NCBI RefSeq assembly: GCF_022458865.1 | Contig: NZ_JAJNMU010000027.1 | Location: forward strand, 1 to 64,000 | Length of the DNA: 64,000 bases | Source: Paenibacillus periandrae | GTDB taxonomy: Bacteria > Bacillota > Bacilli > Paenibacillales > NBRC-103111 | Direction: 5' to 3' | Shown here: in pieces, positions 19,128-29,457 of the stretch | Position numbering within the stretch: position 1 is the first letter of the stretch | Layout: each line of letters begins with the position of its first letter | The notes under the pieces: generated by a model | Seen by the model: the letters and a program-made list of their open reading frames with translations, nothing else | What the model was told of the DNA's origin: nothing | Databases searched by the model: none | Position numbers and translations under genes: made by a program

Positions 19128-19802
19128 TTGAATATTTTGTTAGCCGAAGATGATGCTCGTCTTGGCGAGCTGATCGTACATATGCTGAAGAGGAAAGCCG
19201 GTTATCAGGTAGATTGGGTGATGACAGGTAATGATGCCTGCGATTATGCCCTGGCTTCTCATTATGATGTCATCATTATGGACTGGATGATGCCTGATGG
19301 CAATGGTGTTGATGCTTGTCGGACCCTGCGGAAATCAGGATATTCAGGTGCAATACTGATGCTGACTGCAAAGGATTCATTGGAGGATCGGGTCGAGGGA
19401 TTGGATGCCGGGGCAGACGATTATCTTATTAAACCCTTCGAAATAGCTGAGCTGTTGGCTCGATTACGTGCGTTATCCCGCCGCAACTATGCACCGATTA
19501 CGGAAGAGGTTGTCCATTTTCAAGATATGAAGCTTAATCGTACCGGATATTCCGTGCAACAGGGTGGAGTCATGATCCAGTTAACCCCACGCGAATTTCA
19601 GCTGCTGGATTTGTTGGCACACAATAAGGGTCAGGTGCTGACCCGGGAAGTGATTTTGGATCGGATATGGGGTTATGATACCGATGTTTCGGCCAAGATC
19701 GTGGATGCAACCGTCAAGCTGCTTCGCAAAAAGCTGGAACCATTCGGTTCGGAGGAACTCATACAAAGTATTCGCGGGGTGGGATATAAGCTTGAAGGAT
19801 AA
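19128..19802 (+). CDS. OmpR-family response regulator
   Basis: 224 residues. The receiver domain has acidic residues EDD near 6-8, phosphoacceptor D52 in IMDWMMPDGNG and Lys in LIKPFE. The C-terminal winged helix (about 125-224) ends VDATVKLLRKKLEP...IRGVGYKLEG. The start is TTG 19128 after AAAGGGG. It overlaps the kinase gene. The direct repeats at its own promoter and at the divergent secreted-protein promoter suggest it controls both. Confidence 0.9.
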   Translation: MNILLAEDDARLGELIVHMLKRKAGYQVDWVMTGNDACDYALASHYDVIIMDWMMPDGNGVDACRTLRKSGYSGAILMLTAKDSLEDRVEGLDAGADDYLIKPFEIAELLARLRALSRRNYAPITEEVVHFQDMKLNRTGYSVQQGGVMIQLTPREFQLLDLLAHNKGQVLTREVILDRIWGYDTDVSAKIVDATVKLLRKKLEPFGSEELIQSIRGVGYKLEG

Positions 19803-21213
19803 ATGGTTGAAGTGGATCGTCAGGCGTTGGGGGAGTGATATCTTTCAGCGCACACAAAGCCGTTTGACGCTTGTGTATAGCGGACTTTTGATGCTTTTTC
19901 TTGTTATTTTTATTGTGATTGTGTATGCATTGCTCTATTTTATCATCCTCAATGATCAGGAACGTGAAATCGAAGCGATGGTTGAACAAGAGGTGCGGCT
20001 GATCGAGGAGCATATGAATACGAATAAAACACTGGACACGCGAATGCTGGAGATCCAGGGTGTAATCGGACCCTCCCAGGACCAGCTGTTTAATTACATT
20101 ATAGGTCCAAATGGCCAACTGCTATATGGAAATGATATCGGTCGGGGGCTGCGTCCTCAGCTGGTAGGTTTGTTAAAGGGCTGGACACCCAAAAAAAATG
20201 AACTGCGCTATGACAAGCTGAGATTATCCAAGGAACGATTTGGAGATCGCCGTTTTCCTCGTGGGTACAACAAACCTTTGGATCAGGAGAATACTCAGGA
20301 AATTCGTTTGCTGGCAGCAGGGAAAGCGATTATGCAGGGGAATAAGCAGGTTGGTACTTTATATGTAGGCAAAAACATTTCCTATAATTATGAGTTGTTT
20401 AATTGGTTATTATATATTTTTGGCGGATTGGCTGTATTGTTTTTTGGACTAGCTTTATATATGAGCCATATCATGTCAAGACGGGCGATGATCCCGATCA
20501 TACAATCCTATACGAGGCAGCGTGAATTCGTAGCTGATGCCTCGCATGAGTTGAGAACACCGTTAAGTGTCATGCTGTCGTCCATCGATTCCTTGGAAAT
20601 GGAACAGACGGAGGATACGGATCCATTTGTGCGCCGGCTGCTGGTTAATATGAAGGATGAGGTAAAACGCATGTCGCGACTTGTTAGTGATCTGCTGCTG
20701 CTGGCTCGTTCGGATACGCCGGAATATGCTTTACATTGGGAAGCTTTTGATTTGAAACCATATGCCGAAATGATTGTGGAATCCATGAAAAGCTTATCCG
20801 GTTCCAAGCAAATAGATCTGCAGATGGTTGCCTCGGGTAAGCTTGAAATCGAGGGAGATATGGAGCGCTATAAGCAGCTGCTCATTATCCTGCTGGATAA
20901 TGCGCTGAAGTATACGCCGAGCGGCGGCAAGGTCACATTGAGGCTTTCAATAAATGCCAACGATCTCCATCGCAAGCTCATCATAGTCGTTGAAGATAAT
21001 GGAATCGGGATTGCGGATGAAGAACAGAAGCAAATATTTCTGCGTTTTTATCGCTCGGACAAATCCCGTTCCCGACAGATGGGCGGACATGGTCTGGGGC
21101 TGGCTATTGCGAAGTCGATTGTAGATGCCCATCACGGTACCATTGAGGTTAGCAGCACGCTTGGCGAAGGAACGAGTTTCACCGTAACACTCCCGGCCGT
21201 CAGGGTTAGATGA
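19792..21213 (+). CDS. membrane sensor histidine kinase
   Basis: About 473 residues from TTG 19792, overlapping the regulator's end by 11 bp. The longer frame is a shadow of the regulator gene. Helices near 25-48 and 200-225 bracket an extracytoplasmic sensor domain of about 150 residues. The dimerisation domain has H252 in FVADASHELRTPLSVML. The HATPase carries ILLDNALKYTPSGG, DNGIGI and GHGLGLAIAKSI. Likely an envelope-stress-type sensor paired with the 19128 regulator. Confidence 0.9.
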   Translation: MKDKWLKWIVRRWGSDIFQRTQSRLTLVYSGLLMLFLVIFIVIVYALLYFIILNDQEREIEAMVEQEVRLIEEHMNTNKTLDTRMLEIQGVIGPSQDQLFNYIIGPNGQLLYGNDIGRGLRPQLVGLLKGWTPKKNELRYDKLRLSKERFGDRRFPRGYNKPLDQENTQEIRLLAAGKAIMQGNKQVGTLYVGKNISYNYELFNWLLYIFGGLAVLFFGLALYMSHIMSRRAMIPIIQSYTRQREFVADASHELRTPLSVMLSSIDSLEMEQTEDTDPFVRRLLVNMKDEVKRMSRLVSDLLLLARSDTPEYALHWEAFDLKPYAEMIVESMKSLSGSKQIDLQMVASGKLEIEGDMERYKQLLIILLDNALKYTPSGGKVTLRLSINANDLHRKLIIVVEDNGIGIADEEQKQIFLRFYRSDKSRSRQMGGHGLGLAIAKSIVDAHHGTIEVSSTLGEGTSFTVTLPAVRVR

Positions 21214-21246
21214 ATGGAGCGGGATGCGATCAGAGATTGAATGTAC

Positions 21247-21288
21247 AGCAGATACCCTGAGACGACAGTTTTGAGGGATCTGCTTTTT
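21247..21288 (+). terminator. intrinsic terminator
   Basis: AGCAGATACCCT (21247-21258) pairs with AGGGATCTGCT (21274-21284) with one bulge and is followed by T5. It ends the two-component operon. Confidence 0.75.
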
Positions 21289-21502
21289 GCGTACATACCA
21301 GAACGAGTAAGTCGTCTTGCTATTAGCGTATACAAAAACAATGCAGAATAATGTTCAGTTTCCACAGAATGGGTAATAAGTATTATCTCGCGTGTTTGTT
21401 CATCAAAATTTATGAATACCATCCAGATACGAACGCCGCACTTATTACATAGGCTTTACCAAACCATTGGTTAAAAAATCGAATTTATTGGGGGAAATGT
21501 GT

Positions 21503-24500
21503 ATGAAAAAAAGCTTATCGGTTATTGTGTCTCTGTCCGTCGTGTTCTCTGCTCTTGCTGTCGGAGGTGCCGTATCTGCCAAATCCTCAGCGGACTTCAA
21601 TGATTTGAAGGATCTGGATGCTGCGACGAAAGCCAAATTTGATGCGTTGATCAGTGCGGGAATTTTTGATGGTGTTAGTGAAGGCACATTTGGCCTGAAA
21701 GACAAAATGAACCGCGCCCAATTTGCAAAAGTAGCCGCTTTGATATTCAAGCTGAAGGTAGACAACACGCTGACAGCCTCCACCTTTACGGATGTGAAAG
21801 CTAGCGATCCGGCCAATGGCTATGCATTACCTTATATAGAAGCTATCGTGAAAGCGGGGATAACGGACGGCTTCGCGCCAGGTCAATACAATCCGGCAGG
21901 TGAAGTAACGAAAGAGCAGCTGGCTGCGTTCCTCATTCGCGGACTGGGTATGGAAAATCAGGCGAAAGCAACAGCTGGTTTGAACGACCCAACCGTATCC
22001 ACCTGGGCTCAAAGCTATGCGGCTTTGGCGATCAGCCTGAAGCTGCTGCAGGCGAATGCGGACGGTACGTTTGGCGGCATGACACCGGCAACGCGTGATT
22101 TGCTTGTGTTATCCTCCTATGAAACGTTTCAGCAGTATAAGCCGATATTTAACGGAAAGTTTGGGATCATTTCCTTCAAGGCGAGCAACTTCAATACCTT
22201 CACCGTTCAATTAAACGGAGCTCTGCCTGATACCTCGGCAGCCAAGCTGATTCTGACTCGTAATGGATCACCAGTTACGAGCGGATATACGACCAGTTGG
22301 AATGATGATAACACAACAGCAACCTTGACATTGGATAATAAATGGGACGCGGCAGCATGGGGCGTTACGCTGGATGGCGTATCGAATCTGGAGGAGTCGG
22401 CCAGAACCGCACAATTCACGACGACTGCGGAACAAATCACAGGCATCAGCTTCATGGCTGCTGGTGATACGCTGCCTAATAGTAAACGGATTCGTATTGA
22501 TTTTAAAGCAGCTAATCAGTATGGCGGCCAATCCTCCTTATCGGCGAGCAATTTTAAAATTTATACCAGCAAAGGTACAACAACGGTTATTGGCGGGGAG
22601 CAAGCCTTTTATCTGGATTTACCTGAAGGTACGGTTAAGGGCGAAGGGGTATCCATCACGGTCATCTATGAGTCAACGAGTATACAGGGCAATAAAGTAT
22701 TTCAAATCGGTGATAAAAGCACTGTATCCAGACTGGAGATCGGGCAGCTTGTTAATGATTCCGGCAACAAGCTGGCTGCGATTGCTTCCAAGGGCTATGC
22801 TTATCTGAATGTGAAGGCGTATGACCAGTATGGTATTCGTATGGAAAATAAAGCGGATTTGAATGCAGGTATTGTGGTGCTGACGAATGATTCCGATCTG
22901 GAAAAAGGTAATGAGGGCGAGAATCTGGCCTTTATTGACAATGTGATCGGGGATACGGCCGCAGATCTGAAGCTGCGCTCGATATCCGATAAGACGAAGG
23001 AGGTTACCATTTCCCTTATTGCCAATGGGTCGGGTCAAACCTATACGAAGGTAGTGAAAATATCCGGCAACCAATCCGCAGCTAGTGTGGCATTTGGCGC
23101 TTACAATTACAGCTTGTCCAAGGGTGATGTCCCAACAGGGGATGAAGTGACCGATGCGAAGTTTTATGTGCCGATTATAGTGAAGGATTCCGAGGGTAAT
23201 CAGCTGACGCCACAGGAAATTTATGATCAACGGGCCAAATTCAATATTTTCTCCAACGGCGGTGTAACACTGGCTGCTGATCCTATATCCAATAATGGCT
23301 CGCATAAGGGTATGATCGCAATTACAGGTGTGATTAACAAAGATAATTCAACGATTACTATCCAGCTCAAGGACAGTCCGGATGTGAGAGCCCAACTGAC
23401 ACTTAACGGCAACGATGAACGCAAGGCCGACGACATCCGTTTTGCCATTACTCCAGCCAAATACATGACAGCTGGCACTAATAATGAATTGAAAATCAAG
23501 GTGTATGACCAATTTGGCGGCGAGCTCAAGTACGATGCTGCTAATCAATATGTAGTTCGCTACTCCTTGAAAGCCAATTCAGGCGATGCCGCAACGCTCG
23601 GTGTTACCAGTCTTGCAAGCACACAGCGGACGGATCAGGCTAACAGCGCATCGCCGCGAAAATATATTTTGCAGCCGATGACTTTGGGGCAGGAGGTATA
23701 CCTGGACTTTAAGCTGGCTCATGATTCGTCCGATATGAGTGTCGATTCCGTGTTTGACAAATCGTTTAACTTCTACACTGGAACTGGTGCAAAGGCTGCA
23801 AATTATTTGTTCAAGGCTTCCTTGTTGAAGGCGGACACGAATGGCGGCATTGCCGTGAATGGGGTGAACTATGCAGAAATTGATTCGGTTTCAACGACAT
23901 TGAGTGTTATTGATCCTAACGATTCTGCGAATAAGCTGACCTACGAGGCTTATCTGGACCATTCAAACAACACTTTATTGGCGACCGATGACTATTTGAG
24001 CACAGGAACAGGGGCGGCAGGAGCAAGTACCGTCTATGACAACTACCGCGGGTTTGCCAAGGAGGTCAAAATTAGAGCAAAGCTGAACGATAGCGAAATC
24101 GTCAAGGTGCCTTCTTCCGTTGTTTCCGTTACGTCCAGCAACAACCAGGTAGCGGATGCAGCTAGCAAATCTACTGATCTGAATGGCAGTCGGTTCGTTG
24201 CCGGAGGCAAGGCGGGAACAGCCCAGCTCAGCATTCTGTATAACAATGGCCGGAATGAAATTGCCAATTCGAAGATCGATGTAACTTCCAAGAATGAAGG
24301 TCCGGTTGTAGGCAGCATCGTGCTGAACAAAACGGGCAAGGAGGTTGCCTTGGCGGAGCTTCAGGCAGGGCTGTATATTTGGGATTCAAAGCTGGCAGAG
24401 AAAATAACGGTTACCGATCAATACGCAGGTGAATTTGTAGCAGAGCGTGCACCTGGGGCTTTGAGCGAGGAGGCGGCTGTATCGCGTAACGATTTGTTTA

Positions 24501-24709
24501 AAATCGGAAATACAGGAACGAACGGTAATGAAGTACTGAAGTTGAGTTTCTTTATAAGCAACGTAGAAGGCAGCAAGCCAAGTGCTGTTACTATAGATAA
24601 CATGGGTAAAGTTCAATATACAGGTGCTGCCGGAGACGTATCCAGCTTTAAAATTAACATTGTGGCACCAAGCAGCCAAACAGCCTCCTTTGATGTTAGT
24701 GTCAAATAA
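21503..24709 (+). CDS. large SLH-domain surface protein (S-layer-like)
   Basis: 1,068 residues from ATG 21503, eight bases after TTGGGGG. A signal peptide ends near VSA-KSSADF. Three S-layer-homology domains occupy about residues 22-200: DLDAATKAKFDALISAGIFDG, then FTDVKASDPANGYALPYIEAI, and a more diverged third. SLH domains bind pyruvylated secondary cell-wall polymer. The remaining roughly 850 residues are beta-rich repeat-like segments, with recurring K-Y-DQ-G motifs such as VYDQFGGELKYDA, typical of surface-layer or bacterial Ig-like modules. It probably coats the cell or anchors to the wall. Followed by its own terminator. Confidence 0.85.
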   Translation: MKKSLSVIVSLSVVFSALAVGGAVSAKSSADFNDLKDLDAATKAKFDALISAGIFDGVSEGTFGLKDKMNRAQFAKVAALIFKLKVDNTLTASTFTDVKASDPANGYALPYIEAIVKAGITDGFAPGQYNPAGEVTKEQLAAFLIRGLGMENQAKATAGLNDPTVSTWAQSYAALAISLKLLQANADGTFGGMTPATRDLLVLSSYETFQQYKPIFNGKFGIISFKASNFNTFTVQLNGALPDTSAAKLILTRNGSPVTSGYTTSWNDDNTTATLTLDNKWDAAAWGVTLDGVSNLEESARTAQFTTTAEQITGISFMAAGDTLPNSKRIRIDFKAANQYGGQSSLSASNFKIYTSKGTTTVIGGEQAFYLDLPEGTVKGEGVSITVIYESTSIQGNKVFQIGDKSTVSRLEIGQLVNDSGNKLAAIASKGYAYLNVKAYDQYGIRMENKADLNAGIVVLTNDSDLEKGNEGENLAFIDNVIGDTAADLKLRSISDKTKEVTISLIANGSGQTYTKVVKISGNQSAASVAFGAYNYSLSKGDVPTGDEVTDAKFYVPIIVKDSEGNQLTPQEIYDQRAKFNIFSNGGVTLAADPISNNGSHKGMIAITGVINKDNSTITIQLKDSPDVRAQLTLNGNDERKADDIRFAITPAKYMTAGTNNELKIKVYDQFGGELKYDAANQYVVRYSLKANSGDAATLGVTSLASTQRTDQANSASPRKYILQPMTLGQEVYLDFKLAHDSSDMSVDSVFDKSFNFYTGTGAKAANYLFKASLLKADTNGGIAVNGVNYAEIDSVSTTLSVIDPNDSANKLTYEAYLDHSNNTLLATDDYLSTGTGAAGASTVYDNYRGFAKEVKIRAKLNDSEIVKVPSSVVSVTSSNNQVADAASKSTDLNGSRFVAGGKAGTAQLSILYNNGRNEIANSKIDVTSKNEGPVVGSIVLNKTGKEVALAELQAGLYIWDSKLAEKITVTDQYAGEFVAERAPGALSEEAAVSRNDLFKIGNTGTNGNEVLKLSFFISNVEGSKPSAVTIDNMGKVQYTGAAGDVSSFKINIVAPSSQTASFDVSVK

Positions 24710-24750
24710 TCGGCATATTCAAACGGAACAGTGGGAATAACATCAAGCAG

Positions 24751-24784
24751 CAGCCCGCGCTGTAGTTTGTAGCGTGGGTTGTTT
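24751..24784 (+). terminator. intrinsic terminator
   Basis: CAGCCCGCGCT (24751-24761) pairs with AGCGTGGGTTG (24771-24781) and a T-rich stretch follows. Confidence 0.65.
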
Positions 24785-24857
24785 GTCTATCATTTGCCGG
24801 AAAGTTGGGATACAATAAAATCCATCATGGATTGTGCTAACAGAGGGAGGTTTCATC

Positions 24858-27503
24858 ATGGAGAATCAACCGCGGTTTAATGGCATGCAAAAAACTGTGC
24901 TGGTCCTGTTCACCGCGCTCGCTCTGATCGGATTACTGTGGATAATTCGTTGGCTCGCGATAGATGGCTTCCTTCAGATAGGTATTCCGCAGGTATCGGC
25001 GAACGATACGAGTCTTACCCTTTCGCTGGATAATGGAGATATCGTTAGAGGGAGTAAAGGGATCATAGCGTCAGGGAGCAAGCCGGAGACCAAGCTGAGC
25101 CTACTTATTGATGATGCGAAGGTGATAGCCAAACCGGTTATGCAGCAAAAAGCTATGCTCACCTTTGAAGCTGATGGGATGAAGTCAGGTGACGGATACA
25201 AAAATTCGATATGGGTGAACGACAAGCTTGCCTATACCTTTGATAAAAATATCGCGGGTTTTACCAAATTGACCGTTCCCATCAATGCGGAGCTGCTGCA
25301 GCAGGGAAATAATAAAATAACGCTGCGTGCTGGCAGCAAAAAAACACCTGATGACAAGGAAGGCGAGCACGATGTGTGGAAATTCCGCGCACTGAAGTTC
25401 GAGCTTGGGGACGGAACGGTTCTGGATGATCCGAATTATAAGACAGCTACTGTGTATACAGTCGGATCTGCTCCAGGTGCGGCGCAGGATCCAAGCACGT
25501 TCCAAAAGGAATTTAATTATGTGATCAAAGATGATAAGTATCGCAGTGTTTATTATTTGTGGGATACGCTGGAACTGCCTGAAACCAATCATAAGGTGGA
25601 ATTAATCGCAGAGGAGGGAACGAGCAAAAAAGCCAAAACGGTTATCGTTCAAGTCGATAATACTGCTCCGGTGCTTGAGATCGTTTCACCTATTGAGGGC
25701 AGAACCTATAAGAATCGAATTGCTGTTAATGTCAAATCCAACGATGCGATATCCGGTACTGCTTCTGTTGTCGCCAAGCTGGACGGAAAGGTGATCGAGC
25801 TGCCGGCTGAGCTGCAAACAACGGAGCTGCCGGTTGGTGCACATAAGCTGGAAGTGAGTACGACGGATAAAGCGGGCAATGAGCGCAGTAGTGCCGTCAA
25901 CTTTCAGGTTTTGAATGAAACGCCTGAGCTGCCGAACCAGCCTGCACCAGCCGATCGTTCTTCGATTTCAACCGCTGAGCTGAAGCTGAGCGTGCAGGTG
26001 GATGATTCTACCAAGGATCCTTTGGATGTGTCCTTTTACAAAGCTCGGCGTTACGATATGAGTGATATAGGCAAGCATGAGGCATTGACCCATGCCGTTG
26101 ATCGCGAGCCGCCGCTCGAATTGGTACCGCAGGGTGAGACTATGATGACCGATGAGCAGCGAGCCTTGGTTGCCGTCAAGGATGGTCAGTATTTAGTGAA
26201 TGATAACAAGGAGAAGTTTCCGTATCACCGTTTTACCTTTGAGGTGGGCAATGATCCGTTAACCGATTCCGATATCGTCTGGACGGGGCATTCGCTGCCG
26301 GATCGACTAGTCACTATGTATGTATGGAATTTTGATACGCAGCTATGGGAAGACATTGACTCCAACAGAGGGACAGAGGACTTTACATTAAGAGGGAGAA
26401 TCAAGCCAGCTCAGATGGTGCGCGGCGGCAAGGTAGAGGTGCTTGTGCAGGATCGTATTCCGTCGGCGGGTGAGTATGATTTTGCCTTTCTATGGATGAC
26501 CGATACCCAGTACTATTCGGAGTCGTTTCCCAAAATATATGATCTGATGACCAAGTGGACCGTTGATCACTGGAAGGAAAAAAAGTTCAGCTATATGGTG
26601 CACACAGGGGATATCGTGAATAATTGGAACAGCAAGTCCGAATGGGAAAATGCCTCGAAAAGCATGAAAACCCTTGATGATGCCCGTATCCCTTATGGTA
26701 TCGTTGCTGGTAATCATGATGTTGCTTATGATGTCGGCAATTATGAGGAGTTTTGGAAGTATTTTGGTCGTGAGCGGTATATCAAGCAGCCTACCTTTGG
26801 CGGGGATCTGAACAATAACCGCGATCATTACGATCTGGTTTCGGTCAAGGGCAACGATTTTGTTATCGTTTATCTCGGTTGGGTGATCGATCAAAAAACG
26901 TTCGATTGGGCCAATAGTGTGCTCAAGAAATATGCGGACCGCAATGCTATCATCGCGACACATGAATACTTGAAGCCGAGCAAGGCTTATTATGGTCAAG
27001 GGCGTTGGGTGTATGAGCGACTTGTGGAGCCTAACCCGAATGTGTTCATGGTGCTGGGTGGCCATAATCCGGGGGTTGCTTATAATATCAAGCAGGTAGG
27101 GGATCGCAAGGTGCTGGAATTGCTAAGCGATTACCAGAATGGGCCTGAAGGCGGTCAGGGCTACATGCGTTTCCTGCAATTCGATTTGCAGAACAAAAAG
27201 CTATTCGTCAATACGTATTCGCCCTATTTGAATAAGTACAACTTTTTCAAGCCGGACGAGGATGAATTCGTGCTGCCGCTGAATCTGAAACCGATAGAAA
27301 AGCAGGTGGCAACCGATTACATCGGTATTTATTCGAGAACAAATGAGCTGATCGGCAAAGCATCGAAGGTTCCGAGCGGAAGTGCGGCGACAGTTCCCTA
27401 TCCGAATACGCAGCCGGGTCAAAGCTATTCCTGGTTCGCGATAGCACGAGATGAATTTGGAGGCTTCAGCCGATCGGATGTATGGTCATTTACAACCAAA
27501 TAA
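24858..27503 (+). CDS. membrane-anchored multidomain metallophosphoesterase
   Basis: 881 residues from ATG 24858 (AGAGGGAGG upstream). One N-terminal membrane helix (about 12-36) acts as anchor or signal. Beta-sandwich/Ig-like modules follow, one with the pattern DNTAPVLEIVSPIEGRTY. The calcineurin-like domain lies in the second half: WMTDTQYY, HTGDIVNNW, AGNHDV, ATHEYL and GGHNPG, which supply the two-metal ligands. A C-terminal fibronectin-like tail ends in SDVWSFTTK. It acts outside the membrane on a phosphoester of unknown identity. Confidence 0.82.
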   Translation: MENQPRFNGMQKTVLVLFTALALIGLLWIIRWLAIDGFLQIGIPQVSANDTSLTLSLDNGDIVRGSKGIIASGSKPETKLSLLIDDAKVIAKPVMQQKAMLTFEADGMKSGDGYKNSIWVNDKLAYTFDKNIAGFTKLTVPINAELLQQGNNKITLRAGSKKTPDDKEGEHDVWKFRALKFELGDGTVLDDPNYKTATVYTVGSAPGAAQDPSTFQKEFNYVIKDDKYRSVYYLWDTLELPETNHKVELIAEEGTSKKAKTVIVQVDNTAPVLEIVSPIEGRTYKNRIAVNVKSNDAISGTASVVAKLDGKVIELPAELQTTELPVGAHKLEVSTTDKAGNERSSAVNFQVLNETPELPNQPAPADRSSISTAELKLSVQVDDSTKDPLDVSFYKARRYDMSDIGKHEALTHAVDREPPLELVPQGETMMTDEQRALVAVKDGQYLVNDNKEKFPYHRFTFEVGNDPLTDSDIVWTGHSLPDRLVTMYVWNFDTQLWEDIDSNRGTEDFTLRGRIKPAQMVRGGKVEVLVQDRIPSAGEYDFAFLWMTDTQYYSESFPKIYDLMTKWTVDHWKEKKFSYMVHTGDIVNNWNSKSEWENASKSMKTLDDARIPYGIVAGNHDVAYDVGNYEEFWKYFGRERYIKQPTFGGDLNNNRDHYDLVSVKGNDFVIVYLGWVIDQKTFDWANSVLKKYADRNAIIATHEYLKPSKAYYGQGRWVYERLVEPNPNVFMVLGGHNPGVAYNIKQVGDRKVLELLSDYQNGPEGGQGYMRFLQFDLQNKKLFVNTYSPYLNKYNFFKPDEDEFVLPLNLKPIEKQVATDYIGIYSRTNELIGKASKVPSGSAATVPYPNTQPGQSYSWFAIARDEFGGFSRSDVWSFTTK

Positions 27504-27512
27504 AGATGCGAG

Positions 27513-27548
27513 GAACAAGCCACAGGACCTACTCTGTGGCTGTTCTTC
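27513..27548 (+). terminator. intrinsic terminator
   Basis: GAACAAGCCACAG (27513-27525) pairs with CTGTGGCTGTTC (about 27534-27545), followed by a short T-rich tail. Confidence 0.6.
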
Positions 27549-27596
27549 GTGCTGTGAGTTGTATTCAGCTGGACTGTGCCGCTTGTTAAGTTCTTA

Positions 27597-27625
27597 TTGA
27601 CTTGTGATTACGCTTCATCTACGAT
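27597..27625 (+). promoter_or_regulatory. sigma-A-type promoter of the second YesM/YesN operon
   Basis: TTGACT (27597-27602), a 17-bp spacer and TACGAT (27620-27625), 45 bp before the kinase start. Confidence 0.45.
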
Positions 27626-27669
27626 GAACGCAAAGCTGTGCAGCCATTCAGGAGGGTGAGGCTATATTT

Positions 27670-29457
27670 ATGAAAGTAAACTGGCAAAAATGGTGGTTTT
27701 CGATATTCACCAAGCTGCTGGCGATGTTCTTTATTGTTGTGCTTCCGGTTTACGCTTTGGCGATTCAGATGAACGATCTGGGTGCTCAAATTGTAAGGGA
27801 TGAGGTGTCCAAATCGCTGCTTTCGCAAATCCACTTTTACAGCAATTCCTTGAATAAGGAAATTGATCGCATGGTCAGGCTGCAGCGCGAGTATGTGAAT
27901 GACAATGATCTGACCTCGTTAAGTGTGATTGCAGAAGGCTTGACCTTCTATGAACGCACGGCGCAGATGAAGCAATTTCAGCAAAAGCTGGAATTGATGA
28001 AAAGCTCAGGTATTTACGTTAAAAAAGCAAGCGTTTACATTCCTCCGATACAACGGGTGATTTCCACGGACGAGCTGTCGGAGGCGTTATCCCCAGAAAT
28101 GACGAACCATTTGAAGGTTGAACGCGAGCTTCCCCATACCTCCCCGTTGCTGTATAAGGAAGGTAGGCTGCTGCTTCGTGAATATTATCCGAGTTTACCT
28201 GTTTCTGCCCAGCGTGATCCGTTATTTGTACTGGAGACCGAGGTTTCTGTAGAAGAATTGCGGCATTTTTTGCGGCAAATTTCCGGCTCCAAGGGCGGGG
28301 CAGCGCTGCTGCATACGAGCTGGATCATTGCAGGCGATCAGGGACAGCCCGAGTTGGACCCGATAGCGGTTAATATTCGCAGTTGGGCGGCGAATAAGGC
28401 GGAAGGGACGCAAGGCATCGAGACGATCACCCTGAACAAGCAGAGCTACATTACCGCTTACGAATATTTACCGGATACCGATACGACACTGATGGTTTAT
28501 ATACAGGAAGCGGACCTGCTCGGACCTCTCAACAAATATAAGAGCTACATCATCCTGATGTCGATAGTCACCGTGGTGCTGATTATTTTCGTTTCGTACT
28601 GGGTGTATAAGGTTATTCACAAGCCTTTGACCAAAATGGTTCGTGCCTTCCGCAAGGTGGAATCGGGTAATTTGTCGGTATCCCTGCATCATAAAAGCAG
28701 AGATGAATTCAGCTACTTGTATCATCAGTTTAATGTGATGACGGCGAAGCTTAATACGCTTGTCTACGAGGTTTATGAGCAGAAGCTGCAAACGCAGCAG
28801 GCCGAGCTTAATCAGCTGCAGTCCCAGATCAATCCGCATTTTTTGTATAACAGCTTGTATTTACTGTACAGAATGACCAAAGCAGAGGATTATGATAACA
28901 GTCTAAGATTCACCAAATATTTGGGCGATTATTTCCGCTACATTACGAAGAAGACGGGGGATGATGTTCGTCTTGCCGATGAATGGCATCATGTTCGGAT
29001 GTATATGGAAATCCAGAACGTCCGCTTTTCCAACCGTGTTCAGGTGAGCATCGATGAGCTGCCGGAAGCGCTGCTAGCGTTTCAAGTGCCACGACTTATT
29101 TTACAGCCGTTGGTAGAGAATGCCTATAATTATGGGCTTGAGCACACAATTACGGATGGCAAGCTGTCCGTATCACTGGAGTCGGGGCCTGATGAACTGC
29201 GGATTATTATTGAAGACAATGGAGCGGGAATGTCGGAAACAGAACTCACAAATTGGCGGAGTCGCTTATCCTCGAAGCAGGTGAACGCGGAGGTTAGCGG
29301 CATTATGAATGTGCACCGCAGGCTTCAGCTGAAATTTGGAGAACAATCAGGAATTACGCTGTCCACCGGACTGCAGGGAGGACTTCAGATAGTTATGAAC
29401 ATTCAGATGACCAAGGAACAGGAGGGACAACATGCTGCATTTGATGCTGGTCGATGA
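27670..29457 (+). CDS. membrane sensor histidine kinase (YesM type)
   Basis: 595 residues. Membrane helices near 14-32 and 290-312 enclose an extracytoplasmic sensor. A HAMP region comes next, then H390 in QINPHFLYNSLY and a HATPase with LVENAYNYGL and DNGAGM. Start ATG 27670 follows CAGGAGGGTGAGG. It overlaps the response regulator gene by 26 bp. The pair precedes an Lpl-type ABC transporter (31297-34893), the usual regulated target. Confidence 0.9.
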   Translation: MKVNWQKWWFSIFTKLLAMFFIVVLPVYALAIQMNDLGAQIVRDEVSKSLLSQIHFYSNSLNKEIDRMVRLQREYVNDNDLTSLSVIAEGLTFYERTAQMKQFQQKLELMKSSGIYVKKASVYIPPIQRVISTDELSEALSPEMTNHLKVERELPHTSPLLYKEGRLLLREYYPSLPVSAQRDPLFVLETEVSVEELRHFLRQISGSKGGAALLHTSWIIAGDQGQPELDPIAVNIRSWAANKAEGTQGIETITLNKQSYITAYEYLPDTDTTLMVYIQEADLLGPLNKYKSYIILMSIVTVVLIIFVSYWVYKVIHKPLTKMVRAFRKVESGNLSVSLHHKSRDEFSYLYHQFNVMTAKLNTLVYEVYEQKLQTQQAELNQLQSQINPHFLYNSLYLLYRMTKAEDYDNSLRFTKYLGDYFRYITKKTGDDVRLADEWHHVRMYMEIQNVRFSNRVQVSIDELPEALLAFQVPRLILQPLVENAYNYGLEHTITDGKLSVSLESGPDELRIIIEDNGAGMSETELTNWRSRLSSKQVNAEVSGIMNVHRRLQLKFGEQSGITLSTGLQGGLQIVMNIQMTKEQEGQHAAFDAGR